64,000 nucleotides of DNA from Oscheius dolichura (lineage: Eukaryota > Nematoda > Chromadorea > Rhabditida > Rhabditidae). Below, in pieces: positions 1 to 10,664 of the stretch. The DNA is taken from contig OW051492.1 of NCBI GenBank assembly GCA_932521035.1, forward strand, positions 8,556,001-8,620,000, written 5' to 3'. A model generated the notes under the pieces. It was not told the origin of the DNA, ran no database searches, and worked only from the letters and a program-made list of their open reading frames with translations. Both the position numbers and the translations under genes were made by a program. The first letter of the stretch is position 1, and each line of letters starts with the position of its first letter.

Positions 1-85
1 TAGTCAACAGATAGACTTGATTTATAAAATGAGACTGGAAATTATAAATTAGTAATTAGGAGAAATAGAGACAAACCGAATCGAC

Positions 86-985
86 TACATGCACCTGACT
101 GTTGTAGACGTAGCGCATCACGCGGCTGTCGATGTCCGCCTCGCCGAGGAATTCGTAGCCGGAGTCACTGAAGACGGCCGGAGCCACCCGGGGAGTACAC
201 TGGCCACCGGCTTGCTTCTGCACGATTACTGTAGTCAGATCCACGTCACGGGCCAAGATCCATTGGAATCTGAAAAGGCGATACGATTCAATTGGTTCAC
301 TACCAGGGAATGGTCACTTTCCCACACCTGAGACCTATGCCATTTGAAAGAACATCAAAAACTGTTCCAGGGAAATGTCTCAAATTCTGTGGTCATCGAC
401 TCCTAAAGTAAGGGAGCGTCCTCCTCGCAAGGCGCCCTCGCCGTGCCCAGAACCTCCCCACCGGTGGCCGCCGCGGCCTGTGGTGAGCCACAACTCTAAT
501 AAGGGAATAAACAACCCGACGAACAATCGTTGGAGGATATGTACAAGCTAGTGCCCCTGGTCTTACACAGATAATACTGTATGATCAAATTTGCCCCTTA
601 CTGGGACTAGGGATACCAATTGGCCTGGCTGTCGCCGTCCCACCCCGGCTCCCGGGGTATACGGTAAGATCTCGGGTCTTAAAGGACTTTAAACCAATTC
701 TTGAGTAATCCAGGAGAAAAAAACTGACTTAAAATTATTAGAAGAGGGAGTGCCGACGTATTGAAGTAGACGGGTATTGGTCAGCTTTCCGCTGGTTATG
801 TTCACCATGCTGTTACCCTGAAATATTTCTTTTTTTTTGGAGGAAGATAGGAGAAAAGGAAGATAATGGTCAAGGAATGGATAAATAACCCACGTCGACA
901 AAAGTTCCTTCAACCTGTAGCTTCTGATCCAAGTAGACCGATCCCCAATGGGGGGAGCCGCCTCGGGGGGCCCTGAAACAATTTA
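86..985 (-). CDS. Probable downstream exons of the secreted-protein gene
   Basis: Three stretches on the minus strand have exon character. About 985-897 reads GSVYLDQKLQVEGTFVD after a TTTCAG. 817-729 reads GNSMVNITSGKLTNTRLLQY and has TTTCAG and GTCAGT borders. About 271-86 reads QWILARDVDLTTVIVQKQ and ends near CAG|GTGCAT. The first two join in phase. I could not connect them in one frame to the 1843-1163 exons, and a GC-rich possible exon at about 500-370 remains unresolved. They may belong to the same gene or to a separate one cut by the window edge. No domain is recognised. Confidence 0.35.
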
Positions 986-1162
986 TTCGTCTTTTCATCC
1001 ATCAGAATAGCCATTGCTACTCATTTTAAAAGGTATTTTCAAATAGAATGACTACATTTTCATGTTTTTGGAACAAGAATCCCCTCGGGGCCCTCCAGAC
1101 TACAAAGAGAAGGTTAACGACTGTTTGTCTACACACTGCTCTTTCGTTTTAGGTTTGGCTAC

Positions 1163-1843
1163 CTTTGTTTTCCAATTTGGAGCAGTCTAGTCCAAAACAA
1201 GGACAACTGGGGCACTTGCGGAGGTGGAAAATGATGATGCCCGAGTCAGAGTTCAATTGGAGCTCCGAGAGACTGGGAGGGGGGAAGTGAACGCGCCTGG
1301 GGGAATTTTCCGGAACTTTTAAAAATCCAACACAACCCACACTTGAAAGAAAGCAAAAAGAAAAAGACGCATTTTCTTTTTTCCCCGAAACTCACCAAAG
1401 AACAACATATTCGGTGCGGGGGATTTGTCCGGCCCTCTGTAGGGGTCTTCCCATTCCCATCACAGCTTGCGGAGGGAACGTTGGACTTTGAGCGTTGAAC
1501 GGCCAATAAAACTTGGCATCCACTATTCCATTATACTGAAAAGGTGAATTGCTCTTTTCTTTTTCAATTTTTAGCGGGAGGGACTCACATAATCGGCAGC
1601 TCTTTTGGTGACGGTCTTGACGAGGCTCGGCCCACCGCCGCGGGGTGTCGTCACCATTGTGGATTGTATTTCGTCTTCAAAAAATCCGCTCCCCTCCTCC
1701 ACCGTGTCATTCGATAAAATCAGCTCTTGATCAACAGTAGTAGCATTGAATTGTGGCTTTTGTTGTTGTTGTTGAGCAGCAAAAATACAGGACAGGAGAA
1801 GAGACGTCGTCACCAGACAGGTGACTTGAAAGTGCTTGACCAT
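1163..1843 (-). CDS. Secreted protein of unknown family, first three exons
   Basis: Three exons join in phase: 1843-1589 (85 codons, ends before GTGAGT), 1535-1396 and 1341-1163. The start at 1843 gives a basic-hydrophobic signal peptide (MVKHFQVTCLVTTSLLLSC) followed by a Gln-rich, acidic linker with two N-glycosylation sequons (NAT, NDT). Exon 2 is rich in Pro and aromatic residues (KFYWPFNAQSPTFPPQ). Exon 3 ends with a small Cys cluster (CPSCPCFGLDC). No family is recognised. The gene probably continues towards the left edge. Exons 1 and 2 are convincing because donor and acceptor phases agree; the reading frame after exon 3 is uncertain. Its role is inferred only as a secreted or extracellular protein. 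Confidence 0.6.
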
Positions 1844-1860
1844 GCGATGTAGGAGACAGG

Positions 1861-3490
1861 ATTCTCTGAAATTGTAGAACTATGAGTCACGGTGTCTCGG
1901 CTGGCGAGAAGAAAAAGGAACACCACCCCGACGATAAACAGATACTATCTCAAGATCGTCAAATATAGGCGCATAATAGACATTGGGCGAGAAAGCGGCG
2001 TGTGAAGGACGTTCTTCCTGGCGAGGAGAAAGAAATATCCTTTTCTAATAAATGTAAGGGATAACAGAGAGATATCGAGCTGTAAAATAGTGTGAAATCT
2101 ATCTGCAATCGTGAGAATCAAAAAAAGGAAAGAGAAATGGCGATGCAATAAGGAAATATCAAAGACTTTCGATAAAAATGAAGCTAGCAATGCAATTTTC
2201 TATCAGAACTACAAAAGTAATGTTTTTAGAACAATAAATACATATGGCTTTTTATTACTTTTTGCTTGGCTTTTTGCTTATATGGCCTGTAGAATAAATG
2301 AAATGTAAAATGGAGGTAAAACATGATGGTTTCGTGCGTGTCAACTGTAAAACATCACTTTTGAGTTCATGTAAGTTATGCAAAGCTTCTTGTTTCAAAA
2401 TAAAGAACACATGGCTGTCTGATAACTTTGTTTTGATGTTTATTTTGTTAAGAAAAAGATTTGCATAGTTTTAGACGGCTGTGATAAAGAACACTATACG
2501 CCAACAAATAAGTATCGTAATTTTTCAATGTTGGCATTTGTTTACCATGAGAAAAGTTATCAAAGCGTTGTCTCACCTTACCAAATATCAGAAAGAAGTT
2601 GTTGAAGGTTGAAAATAGAACGAAAATCAGCTCCAAGTGTCGCTGATTTTTGAGCGGTCAATGCCCGGACGAAATAAGCAGCTTACAGTCTGTCAGAACA
2701 AAATATTGGCATAAGCCTCCAGTTGGAAGAGAAGAAAATGAAAGAAAGAAGCAACGAAGAAACAATATTGGCATTAGAAATAAAACAAAACGAGAAGCAT
2801 GACTAGTGTCTTCTATGCGGGCGGCTGAATTTTCAGTTGAAAAAAATGCGAAGAATTAGAAGGGGGCCACACAGGAAGGTGTAAAGTGTACAATAAGGAG
2901 AATAACGACGTGGGAATGCATGGAGGTGATGGTTAAACAGCTGATAACGGAGGAGTGGCTCTGTCAAGAAGAAGAAGATGACAGCGCAATAGGCAAATAC
3001 AGCTTCCAAAGATGGAAGGCAGCTGAGCAAATCAAGCACAGACTGTCTATTTTTTTTTCCTGAGGCTGTTGATAAAAAGACTTGATATCAGCTGCAAAAT
3101 ATGGTAAAAAATAATGCAAAACAGTAAAAATTTGAAGAAGAGAAGGTGCTCTATGTTTCTCTTCAAAAGAAATGGGCGATTCATAATTACAATTAGCTAC
3201 ATGGTGTACAAAAAGTTTGAATCAAAATAACGGCTGCTTAGCAACGCCGGTCGCATATAAGATCTCAACATCAGATGAACGCAACAAGCCTATGACAGAT
3301 ACGGTAACGTGTGAGAAGAAAGCAAACGAGAACAGTTTAATAGTAAGCTCCGCTGAGCTTCACATGGCAGTGGAATGCAAACAATACACGCTGCCACTGG
3401 ATGAACTGTACATGAACTGGGTGTTAGTCGGCGAATAATCGATATAATCGCTTCAAAGGCGCCCGTAGCGCAACTTGACAATGACCCGAC
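1861..3490. other. Intergenic, no gene seen
   Basis: AT-rich DNA between the left-edge secreted gene and the first copy of the coiled-coil segment. Open frames here are short and lack consistent splice borders or recognisable protein. Nothing is supported as a gene. Confidence 0.5.
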
Positions 3491-3739
3491 AGCATGACTG
3501 ATCATGACTGTCCGAAGAGGGATATCGTGTACTTGATCGCGGAACGAGGAAGTTGATAACCTGTTGTAAAACACGAAGAGTTTATAAAAAAAGTCACAAT
3601 TTATCAAAAATAAACTAACAACTATAGCGACATCTTTTGAGAAAAGGTTCGGCGCTTGAATGGCAGTATGGAGGAAAGAACTGATAGTAGGTGAGCTTCT
3701 GCAACATACAAAAACATTAAAATACAGACACACTTACTT

Positions 3740-4599
3740 TTATTTTGCATGTGACAAAATTTGGATTGTTCGTTCTTTGTCACTGAGCAGCTGATCCTTT
3801 AGCTCTATTTTTTCTTTTATCATAGTCACTTCCATCTTAGCAGTTTTGAGCTCCTCTTCCATCCTGATGGCCTTCTCCTGCTTCAGACTGGCAATCCTCA
3901 TGGCTTCTGCAAGTTTCTCCTGCTCTGCATCATATTTCTTCTTTAATTCTTGTATTATTGCTTCTTTCTCGTCCCTTTCTTTCTCCAATTGTTGCATTCT
4001 CTGGTGCAGCAGGTCAGCTCCAAACTTCTCGTCTTTTATTATCTTAGTAGAGAATGTAGCATCTGCACCGTCTTTTGTTATCCTACTAGTGAGCGAAGAA
4101 TCTGCGTCGTCTGTCATGCTATCGTTGAACGAATTTTGAACTGCCTGATCGATGAACTTGTAAATATGTGAATCTGAATCTAAAATAACTAAATGTAAAC
4201 ATAACACAAGTGCAAACAAATGAACATGTAAAAAACAAAAAAAGAAATATACCTCTATGTTGTTTTTGGAATTTCAGGTCATAATCAGCAAGTACATCTT
4301 TGTACATTTCTGCTAATTCAGGATTTCTCCTAACCCATCCAGGCGTACGATGAAGCTATAAAAGCAAAATAACTGCAATGAGAAAATAAATAACGAACCC
4401 GAATTGATTGAGTGAGACTAGCTACAAAGTTTGAAGCCCTTGAGCGCTCTGCTTGTGTAAGATTATTGTCGTCATAAAATCTTGTACTGAAATCCCTCTT
4501 GAGATATTCATTAACCGGATATCCTTCTTGATGAAGACGTCGAAGATATGGTTCACCATAAAATGCTGCATACGTGAAATTTGCAGCAGAAGGTGGCAT
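3740..4599 (-). CDS. Coiled-coil protein of unknown family, copy 1
   Basis: Three exons join in phase. The first starts at the ATG at 4599 (MPPSAANFTYAAFYGEPYLRR). The second begins LHRTPGWVRRNPELAEMYKD. The third runs to the stop at 3740. The C-terminal half is a strongly charged helix, from LLHQRMQQLEKERDEKEA to DKERTIQILSHAK, with clear heptad spacing, so a long coiled coil is likely. There is no signal peptide or membrane segment. The ATG at 4599 is preferred because the upstream frame is not kept in the second copy at 29805-30664. The paralogue differs by a few residues (for example AEQEKLAEAMR against AEQVKLAEVMR), which suggests a recent duplication with both copies still coding. No function is known to me. 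Confidence 0.65.
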
Positions 4600-5091
4600 T
4601 TTTCCAATTGCGAAACAGGAAACAGTAAGTGAACAATTATAGGAATGGCAAAATGGGAGAAAAAAATAGTTTATTTTTATTCGAAACAATATCGTTTCAA
4701 GACTATTTAGCATGAAATTCGATTTATTCTTTGAAAATGCACATGCTCTCTATTCATTGTTCAACTTCTTTGCTTCTTTTCTGCATCGCTCTCATTTATA
4801 CATCTTCTAGTTAGAATATCTTCTAATACTTTTTATCAGAAAGATATGATAAATCAACACAATGTTGATTCTTGTCAGTTTGATGAGAACAAAACGAATT
4901 CTGTCGATTTTATTCATAAAGCACGGCTCAATTTTCTTCCCACAATGAGCATTTTTTTGTAGCAAAACTTGCCCAAAGTTATTGTGATGTAAAAATGGTC
5001 TGTATTTTTATTGAAGAACAAAATTGGAACAAATAAAACGATAAAGCAAAGAAATACCAATTGATTTTGATAGATGAACTCTTTTCTCTAT

Positions 5092-5607
5092 CGTGGGAGT
5101 CGGAGAGGCGGCAGTACCGGGCAAATGGATCACACAGACGTAGGGACGAGGCGATCCACAGGGTACAGTTCTATAAGATGGGAATATACTGTAATTCGAA
5201 CCATTTTACTCTGGAGAAATACCGTAACCTTCTATAATGGGTGCTCTTTCCCCCTGTAATCGCGCTCCATTCAACAGCCGCTGTATTTCTTCCGTTTTCT
5301 CTGCTATTTTTGTGTTTTCTTCAATTTTTTGAACGCTAGGATAATTCTATAACCGTGGAAAGTATATTGTAAGGGAGAAAAGGACAAAAAAACGGAGGAA
5401 ACCCGCAATAAAATGGGATAGTTTCGGTAGGGCGCGCTTACTGGAGCCGGACCGGATATTACGGTATAAACCATGCTTGTGGGAATTTTTCTGGGGGTTT
5501 GTCGTATCCCCGAAATGAATAAAATGGAATATGCAGTCTACCCATTGAATAAAATAAGTTCCCCGCTCAAAAAGTGAACTTACTGCCACTGATTGGTGGT
5601 GATATTG
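5092..5607 (-). pseudogene. Truncated C-type lectin fragment
   Basis: This is the duplicate of the middle of the lectin at 31389-32927. It keeps the tail of exon 2 (ending NITTNQWQ at about 5583-5607), the following intron and exon 3 (PCGSPRPYVCVI at about 5110-5172). The first exon, most of exon 2 and the whole second lectin domain are missing. Exon 3 breaks off at the deletion junction near 5092. With no start, no signal peptide and only a sliver of the carbohydrate-recognition fold, it cannot make a lectin. Confidence 0.8.
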
Positions 5608-5629
5608 ATGAAATTGACGTCTACGAACC

Positions 5630-6300
5630 ATGATGGGCCAAAAAATAACATATTTTAGGGTAAATTTACGGGAAAATGATTTACTGTTCCCATAGTCTTT
5701 TTTAGGAAAGATTTACATTAATTTCTTTATTTGCTCAATATTTTCTCAATATGGAATCTTCTATGAAAAGGTGGAGAACGGAGGAGAATGTTCATTCGTT
5801 GGTTACATTAATTTTCTAGTGCAACTGTGTGGTTCTTTGAGTAATTTACTCTCACGTCTCATTGAATGAATGAAAAGAACAAAAAGGAGGAGCAGCCGAC
5901 GACTAATGAATTATTACTGTGAGTGGCTTATGATGACAATGAGCTGGCTGCTCTCCCCGTTCTCCAGCAAAAATCAGAGCTTTTAATTTCTTGAGAGGAA
6001 AGAAACAGTGACGAGGGGGAGAAGGCAACATCGAGAATGGCAGGAATTCTTTGAGAAAACAAGTGCTGACAAATGGACGTGGCTGTAAGCATTCGACGAT
6101 GACGGGCAGAAGAAGAAAAGGCAAGAAAAGTCGGCTGGCAGAAGAACAGAATAGTACAGAAATGGCCAGGAAACCATGATTTTATTGGTGAAAAGATAGC
6201 TAGGGACTCGAGAATAACTCATAAAATCTCATCAGTGTTCATCTGCACCGCGAAACTAAATGAGCCTTCAACTGCCGAGACTTTACAGCTGAGGGAGCAT
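5630..6300. other. Intergenic; one half of a dispersed hairpin repeat
   Basis: No gene is seen. At 6271-6288 the sequence CTGCCGAGACTTTAC matches one arm of the hairpin repeats at 38345, 42542, 59686 and 61877, without its partner arm. Confidence 0.4.
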
Positions 6301-6308
6301 CACAAAAT

Positions 6309-8292
6309 CTATTTATTTTTCTCAAATTTCAATTTTTTTGATATGTGCGCCATTTTCTTATAAAAATCCTTCTGAACATCGGCCCAGTACTGATCCAGAG
6401 CTTTTTGAACTTCTCCGCTTCTTGAAACGAGATTAGGATCATGGTTCCATGTCGTATTTCTGAATATTTTTGAGCTTTTGAAAGGTGACACCCTACCCGG
6501 GAATACATTTATCAAACTGAAACGATCCTATCGTGGGATCGTACCAATTGGCCGTGTTGCTGTGCGTCGGTCTGAAAAGAAAATAATTAGAAGAAATCTG
6601 CCTGATTTCATCGAAGGTTGAAATTTTCCCCAAAAGAAATCAAGACGTCCATGATTTAGTCTTATCATTGATCTTTCATTTAAAAACTAAGAAAAATTAC
6701 AGTAATCCTGACCTTATAGGCAGCTGTTCTTGTCTGTATGTCGCTCTATTTCCCGTCTTCCACCCATGAAACATGAAATCTCTGCTAGGATCCCAGATAG
6801 AATTCGTTGCCCAGCCATCTCTAGCCCACCCGGTTCCCTAAAATTGTCAATCCTTCGTCTACAAACAAAAAAAAACTTTCGAAGTATTCGAATATGAGGA
6901 GGAAATTTCTCTGTAGCTCCGAGAACTGCCCGGATGCAGGATTCATAGGCGAAGAGGTCTTCATATCCATTGGACTGTTTCCACACTTCCTGACATATTT
7001 TATATTCTTCCGGACGATCATCAAACACTTTTTCAGCTATGTAGATCTGGAAATTGAGAAAATATAGAGAAAAGTTGGATTTCAAACCTCAATTGCTCCA
7101 TTATCTGTACCGTGGAAAGAATTGGGCAGACGGTATTCATAGTCAGCGAAACCTGAAAAAATGGCAATTTACTTCAACAATCTAGAGTTCAAAAACAGGA
7201 TCTATGTAAATACAATGACCTCAAAAAGCAGCAAAATAATAATATCAAAAATTATAAAGCAAAATTGAAGCAAAAAAGCGAAAACATTCTGACCTTTGAT
7301 GAAATCGAGAGAATATGGCGTGTTTTTCAATAAATAAGCTCCTGCCATAATTTCTTGGTTATAAAATCGATCATAGAATGTTACATCGTAGTTGGGGTCG
7401 ATGAATTCTTCTATTTTTCTGGAACAAAGGCTTGTTTTCACCGGATTCCGTTGGCAAAAGCTCTCTAATTAAAGGTAAACTTCTTATTAGAGGTCTTCTA
7501 GAACTTCTCCTTGTTAAATAACTGCCGAAAGTTCCCATTTAACCACATGATTCCTCTTCCTCTGCCTTTCAAAGAGCCGTATGGGAACTACGCATTGGAA
7601 TGGCTCGCATTCGTTTTTCGGAGTCATCATTCTTCCCAGAAGTATTTTAGTGACAGGCAACTGACCTTTTCGGATTCACCACTCCAATATCTGCGTCCAA
7701 AAAGAGAATATAGTCAAATTTAGGCAGAATTTCTTCCACGACGCAGTGTCTTCGAAAGAATTTCTGGAATCTTTAGTTTTGTCGAGTGGATCACGTCGTT
7801 TTACGTCTTTGTGAGGACATTTTCCCCGGTAATCGGCAGTATCTGCCATTATTAGAGAATACTCATGGATTTGGGAATAACATTTCAAGGATTCTGAAGA
7901 ACGGAAGAGTTTAGAGCAGCTGGAATGGAAATACCCAGAGCTCGGGTGTAGAATTGAGTGGAATTTGGCTCGACGACGATAACAATGGCTATTTCAACGG
8001 CTGACAGAGACATCAATTTTCTATAGGGAAGAGAGGTGTCAAAGTAAAAGTTGTGAAAATTGAATAAAGCCAGAAGGCAGAGAAGAAGAAGCCCGGCGAA
8101 TATCCAACGCGTTTTACTCATAGTTAGAATTGAGAAGGAGGGCCGGACAACCCTTGTCAAATATTCACGGCGTGCTTCCATTTCGGTTCCCATCGTTGCT
8201 GGGTAGCAGATTGCCAAAAACGGAGTGCTTCTTCGCTTGCGATGCCCCTGATCATTAGAATCATCTTCTTCATCATGATCTTCATGAATCAT
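6309..8292 (-). CDS. DUF273-type glycosyltransferase-like type II membrane protein
   Basis: Nine exons sum to 1266 nt, about 421 aa. A charged N-terminus is followed by one membrane segment at about residues 63-79 ([15 protein letters not shown]), fitting a Golgi type II protein. The core has [12 protein letters not shown], a C-H-K-D motif, [16 protein letters not shown] and [11 protein letters not shown]. The last contains the DxD metal-binding motif of GT-A-like transferases. Further on, [15 protein letters not shown] and DFMFHGWK match what I recall of the nematode DUF273 family. Family assignment is from memory of motifs; the sugar and acceptor are unknown. It lies 190 bp downstream of the kinase-Kelch gene on the same strand, so an operon is possible. 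One intron (6838-6866) would be only about 29 nt, which may be a real micro-intron or a miscounted T run. Confidence 0.8.
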
Positions 8293-8483
8293 GACTATTG
8301 CAGTTTTTTGTTGCCGTAAAAGGCAAAGAAATCAAGAAACGACACCTCTGCTGTCTTGAGTTTATGTCGAATAGAGGAATATTAGTGTTTTGGTCTATTT
8401 GATAAAATTTATAAGATTTATTCACATTTATTCTTTGAAATAACGCGCCCCGCGGGAAGTCCGGTTATCATACCGAAATATTT

Positions 8484-10664
8484 TTATTGTCGTGTCACTC
8501 TGAATAATTGGCAATAACAGAGAGTATCAGCCAAATTTTGGGGAATGACAATAGAGAGCGTTGCTTCACCAGCATAAGGAAGAAGAGGGCCATCTCTCCA
8601 ATTTTGTCCATCGAATATCTCAACTTCTTCTTGATAATTTCCTTTAATTACAAAAATTTCATTATCAAGGACGACGGAAGAGAAGACCCTGCGAGGAGAT
8701 TTCATTAGCGGCAGTTCTTTCCATGTTCCTCCTGTTTCCAAATTATTCAGCTCCAGAACAGAATTGCTTTTTGTATTTCCATCACGACCTCCCATTAGAA
8801 TCAGAGAATTGTTATAGGAAACGAGGGAATGTCCACGAAGAACTGTGGGCAAATCATTCAGCTCCGTCCAGACGCCACTCTCCGGGTCGAAACATTCCAC
8901 ACTTTTCAAATACTTCCCGTCATCGTCTCTTCCACCACAGACAATGAATTTTCCATTGTGAACTGCTGCTGCTGCATCGTCTCGAGGATATTTCATGTCC
9001 CTAAATTTCGTAGTTATTTTGAAGTAGAACCAGCCAAGTGACTGTAAATTTGGACACCCTGATTCAAATAATCTTGAAACGTACGGCATTTTAATCCATT
9101 TGTTCTCCTTCGGATCATATCGTTCCACACTTTTCGAATCCCATCCTCCAAATACCCAGATGGATCCATTCCATTCCAGAGAACTATTCGAAATATTATA
9201 CCGTCCCTCATTCATATCGGCCAATCTTCTCCATTCCAATGTTTTCTTGTCCAATTTGTACAATTCTTTTTCCATCCCACAACCACCAAATATATAAATT
9301 TCTCCATCCAAATAGACTGCACCACCACGCATAAAGCTTTTAGGTAACTTCAAGGTCAATTTGATCCAGTTGTTTTCCTTTAGAATAAAACTTTCATTTC
9401 GATAATAGCCAGACCAACTTTTCCCAAAAACTAAAATCTAAAAGTAAAAACAAATTATTTGATTTTAAAAATATTTCACCGTTTTTCTGTTCTTTTCTCT
9501 GCCTTTTTCGTCGACATTTGATCCAAAGAACTTAACGCAATCTTCTATCGGCGGTCTGCAGAGCGGGTCTTTCTGCCAGCACCTGAATCCAGTTGTTTTC
9601 TTTTAGAAATTCACGAGAAGAGAGAAAACTTCTTCACTTATACCGAAAAACTTACCTTTCTACAAATTTTGCCGTACCTCCATCTATTTTTCTTGTATCC
9701 AATGCCGGACGTTTTCCATTTATGATTTGTTGCAAATGTGCAAATAAATGATTTCCTGCTAATTCATTTGGTTCCCTTGAAAAAGAAACAATTGAATAAA
9801 ACTGAAGACAGGCCTACTTTCGATGGAATATTTCCCAAATTGTTATACCAAAAGAATAGATATCCGCTGCGAGACCATAATTGTTTGTTTCTATCACTTC
9901 CGGAGCCATGTAAGCGTACGTCCCAACGCTGATAAAATTTTTCTATGTAATTGGTCCAAAGTTACCCATCAGTGACATTCGTTGCAACGTCTCTGGATGT
10001 GCCAAAATCGGCCAATTTCAACTGTCCGCCTGCAATAAGAATACTGAAAAAAATAAACATCAAGAAAAATTGTCTGATACTTTTCCGGTTTGACATCCCG
10101 ATGAATAATTCGATTGTTATGAAGATACTGTAGACCTAGTCCTATTTGACTAATCCAGCGGTATATTTGAGCTGTACTGTAGCTTTTTGTTGAATCATAA
10201 ATAACTAAACGAGCGATTAATTAAATAAAACAATTCCGAACCGCCGTGAAGGCTGCCTTCTCCAGAAAATTCCATCACATAATCCAAATATTTTGTATTG
10301 TCAGTTCCGTCCCATAATATTCCATACAACTGGACGATATTTGGATGCCGATGCTAAATTGCTTTTCCGCTCTTCTGGGTGATATTAAAAATGTACCTTG
10401 GTAAGGATTTCGATCTCTTTTCTGTAATATTCAGGCTGTGTTTTACTTGTCCAAAAGAATTCTTTTACTGCAATTTGTCTATAATTTTTCTCAGCTCGAT
10501 CAAGAGTCTAAAACATACCTAAAATCTGGATGTCCTCCTTTGTAGACTTGTCCTCCGCTGTGATTCCCTATTACCTCAGGATTTGTAAATACCCCAAGAG
10601 TATAACGTGGAATTTCTTAAAAAAACAAATAAGGACAAGGGGGAATAAAGTTACCGAATACCAT
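8484..10664 (-). CDS. Kinase-Kelch fusion protein, copy A (one Kelch block)
   Basis: A 10-nt first coding exon (10664-10655, MVF plus one base) splices in phase 1 to 10615-10519, which carries the glycine-rich loop (IGNHSGGKVYKGG). Later exons give AVKEF (ATP-binding Lys), HRHPNIVQL, HRDVKPEK (catalytic loop), LADFGTSRD and YMAPEVIE, then CWQKDP..RPP at the kinase end. All catalytic residues are present. It runs straight into one Kelch block with four or more repeats (IYIFGG, IWVFGGWD, FIVCGGRDD, LILMGGRDG) and stops at 8484 after a short unrelated tail (YCQLFRVTRQ). It is the inverted near-identical duplicate of 24886-28199 but has lost the second Kelch block. Predicted length is about 560 aa. 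No signal peptide or membrane segment is seen, so it is inferred to be a cytoplasmic kinase with a protein-binding propeller. Confidence 0.8.
8496..10650 (-). repeat. Inverted duplication, arm A
   Basis: This arm is the reverse complement of about 24850-26985. Paired positions sum to 35498-35501 along the arm, so there are only small indels. Over stretches such as 9738-9932 the two arms encode identical open frames, introns included. The match stops at TTTATTCCCCC on the 5' side, where arm A has its own start exon and arm B has unrelated GTCCCGTCCC-type repeat sequence. Confidence 0.9.

Larger units (their letters stand above)
3491..5607. repeat. Segmental duplication, copy 1 (direct)
   Basis: This stretch is nearly identical to 29556-32536 in the same orientation, starting at AGCATGACTGATCATGACTG and ending in GGTGGTGATATTGA. 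It carries an intact coiled-coil gene and a broken piece of a C-type lectin. Relative to copy 2 it lacks about 870 bp (31150-32022 of copy 2), the part with the last lectin exon. The junction is near 5092. Outside these limits the two places share nothing obvious. Confidence 0.9.
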
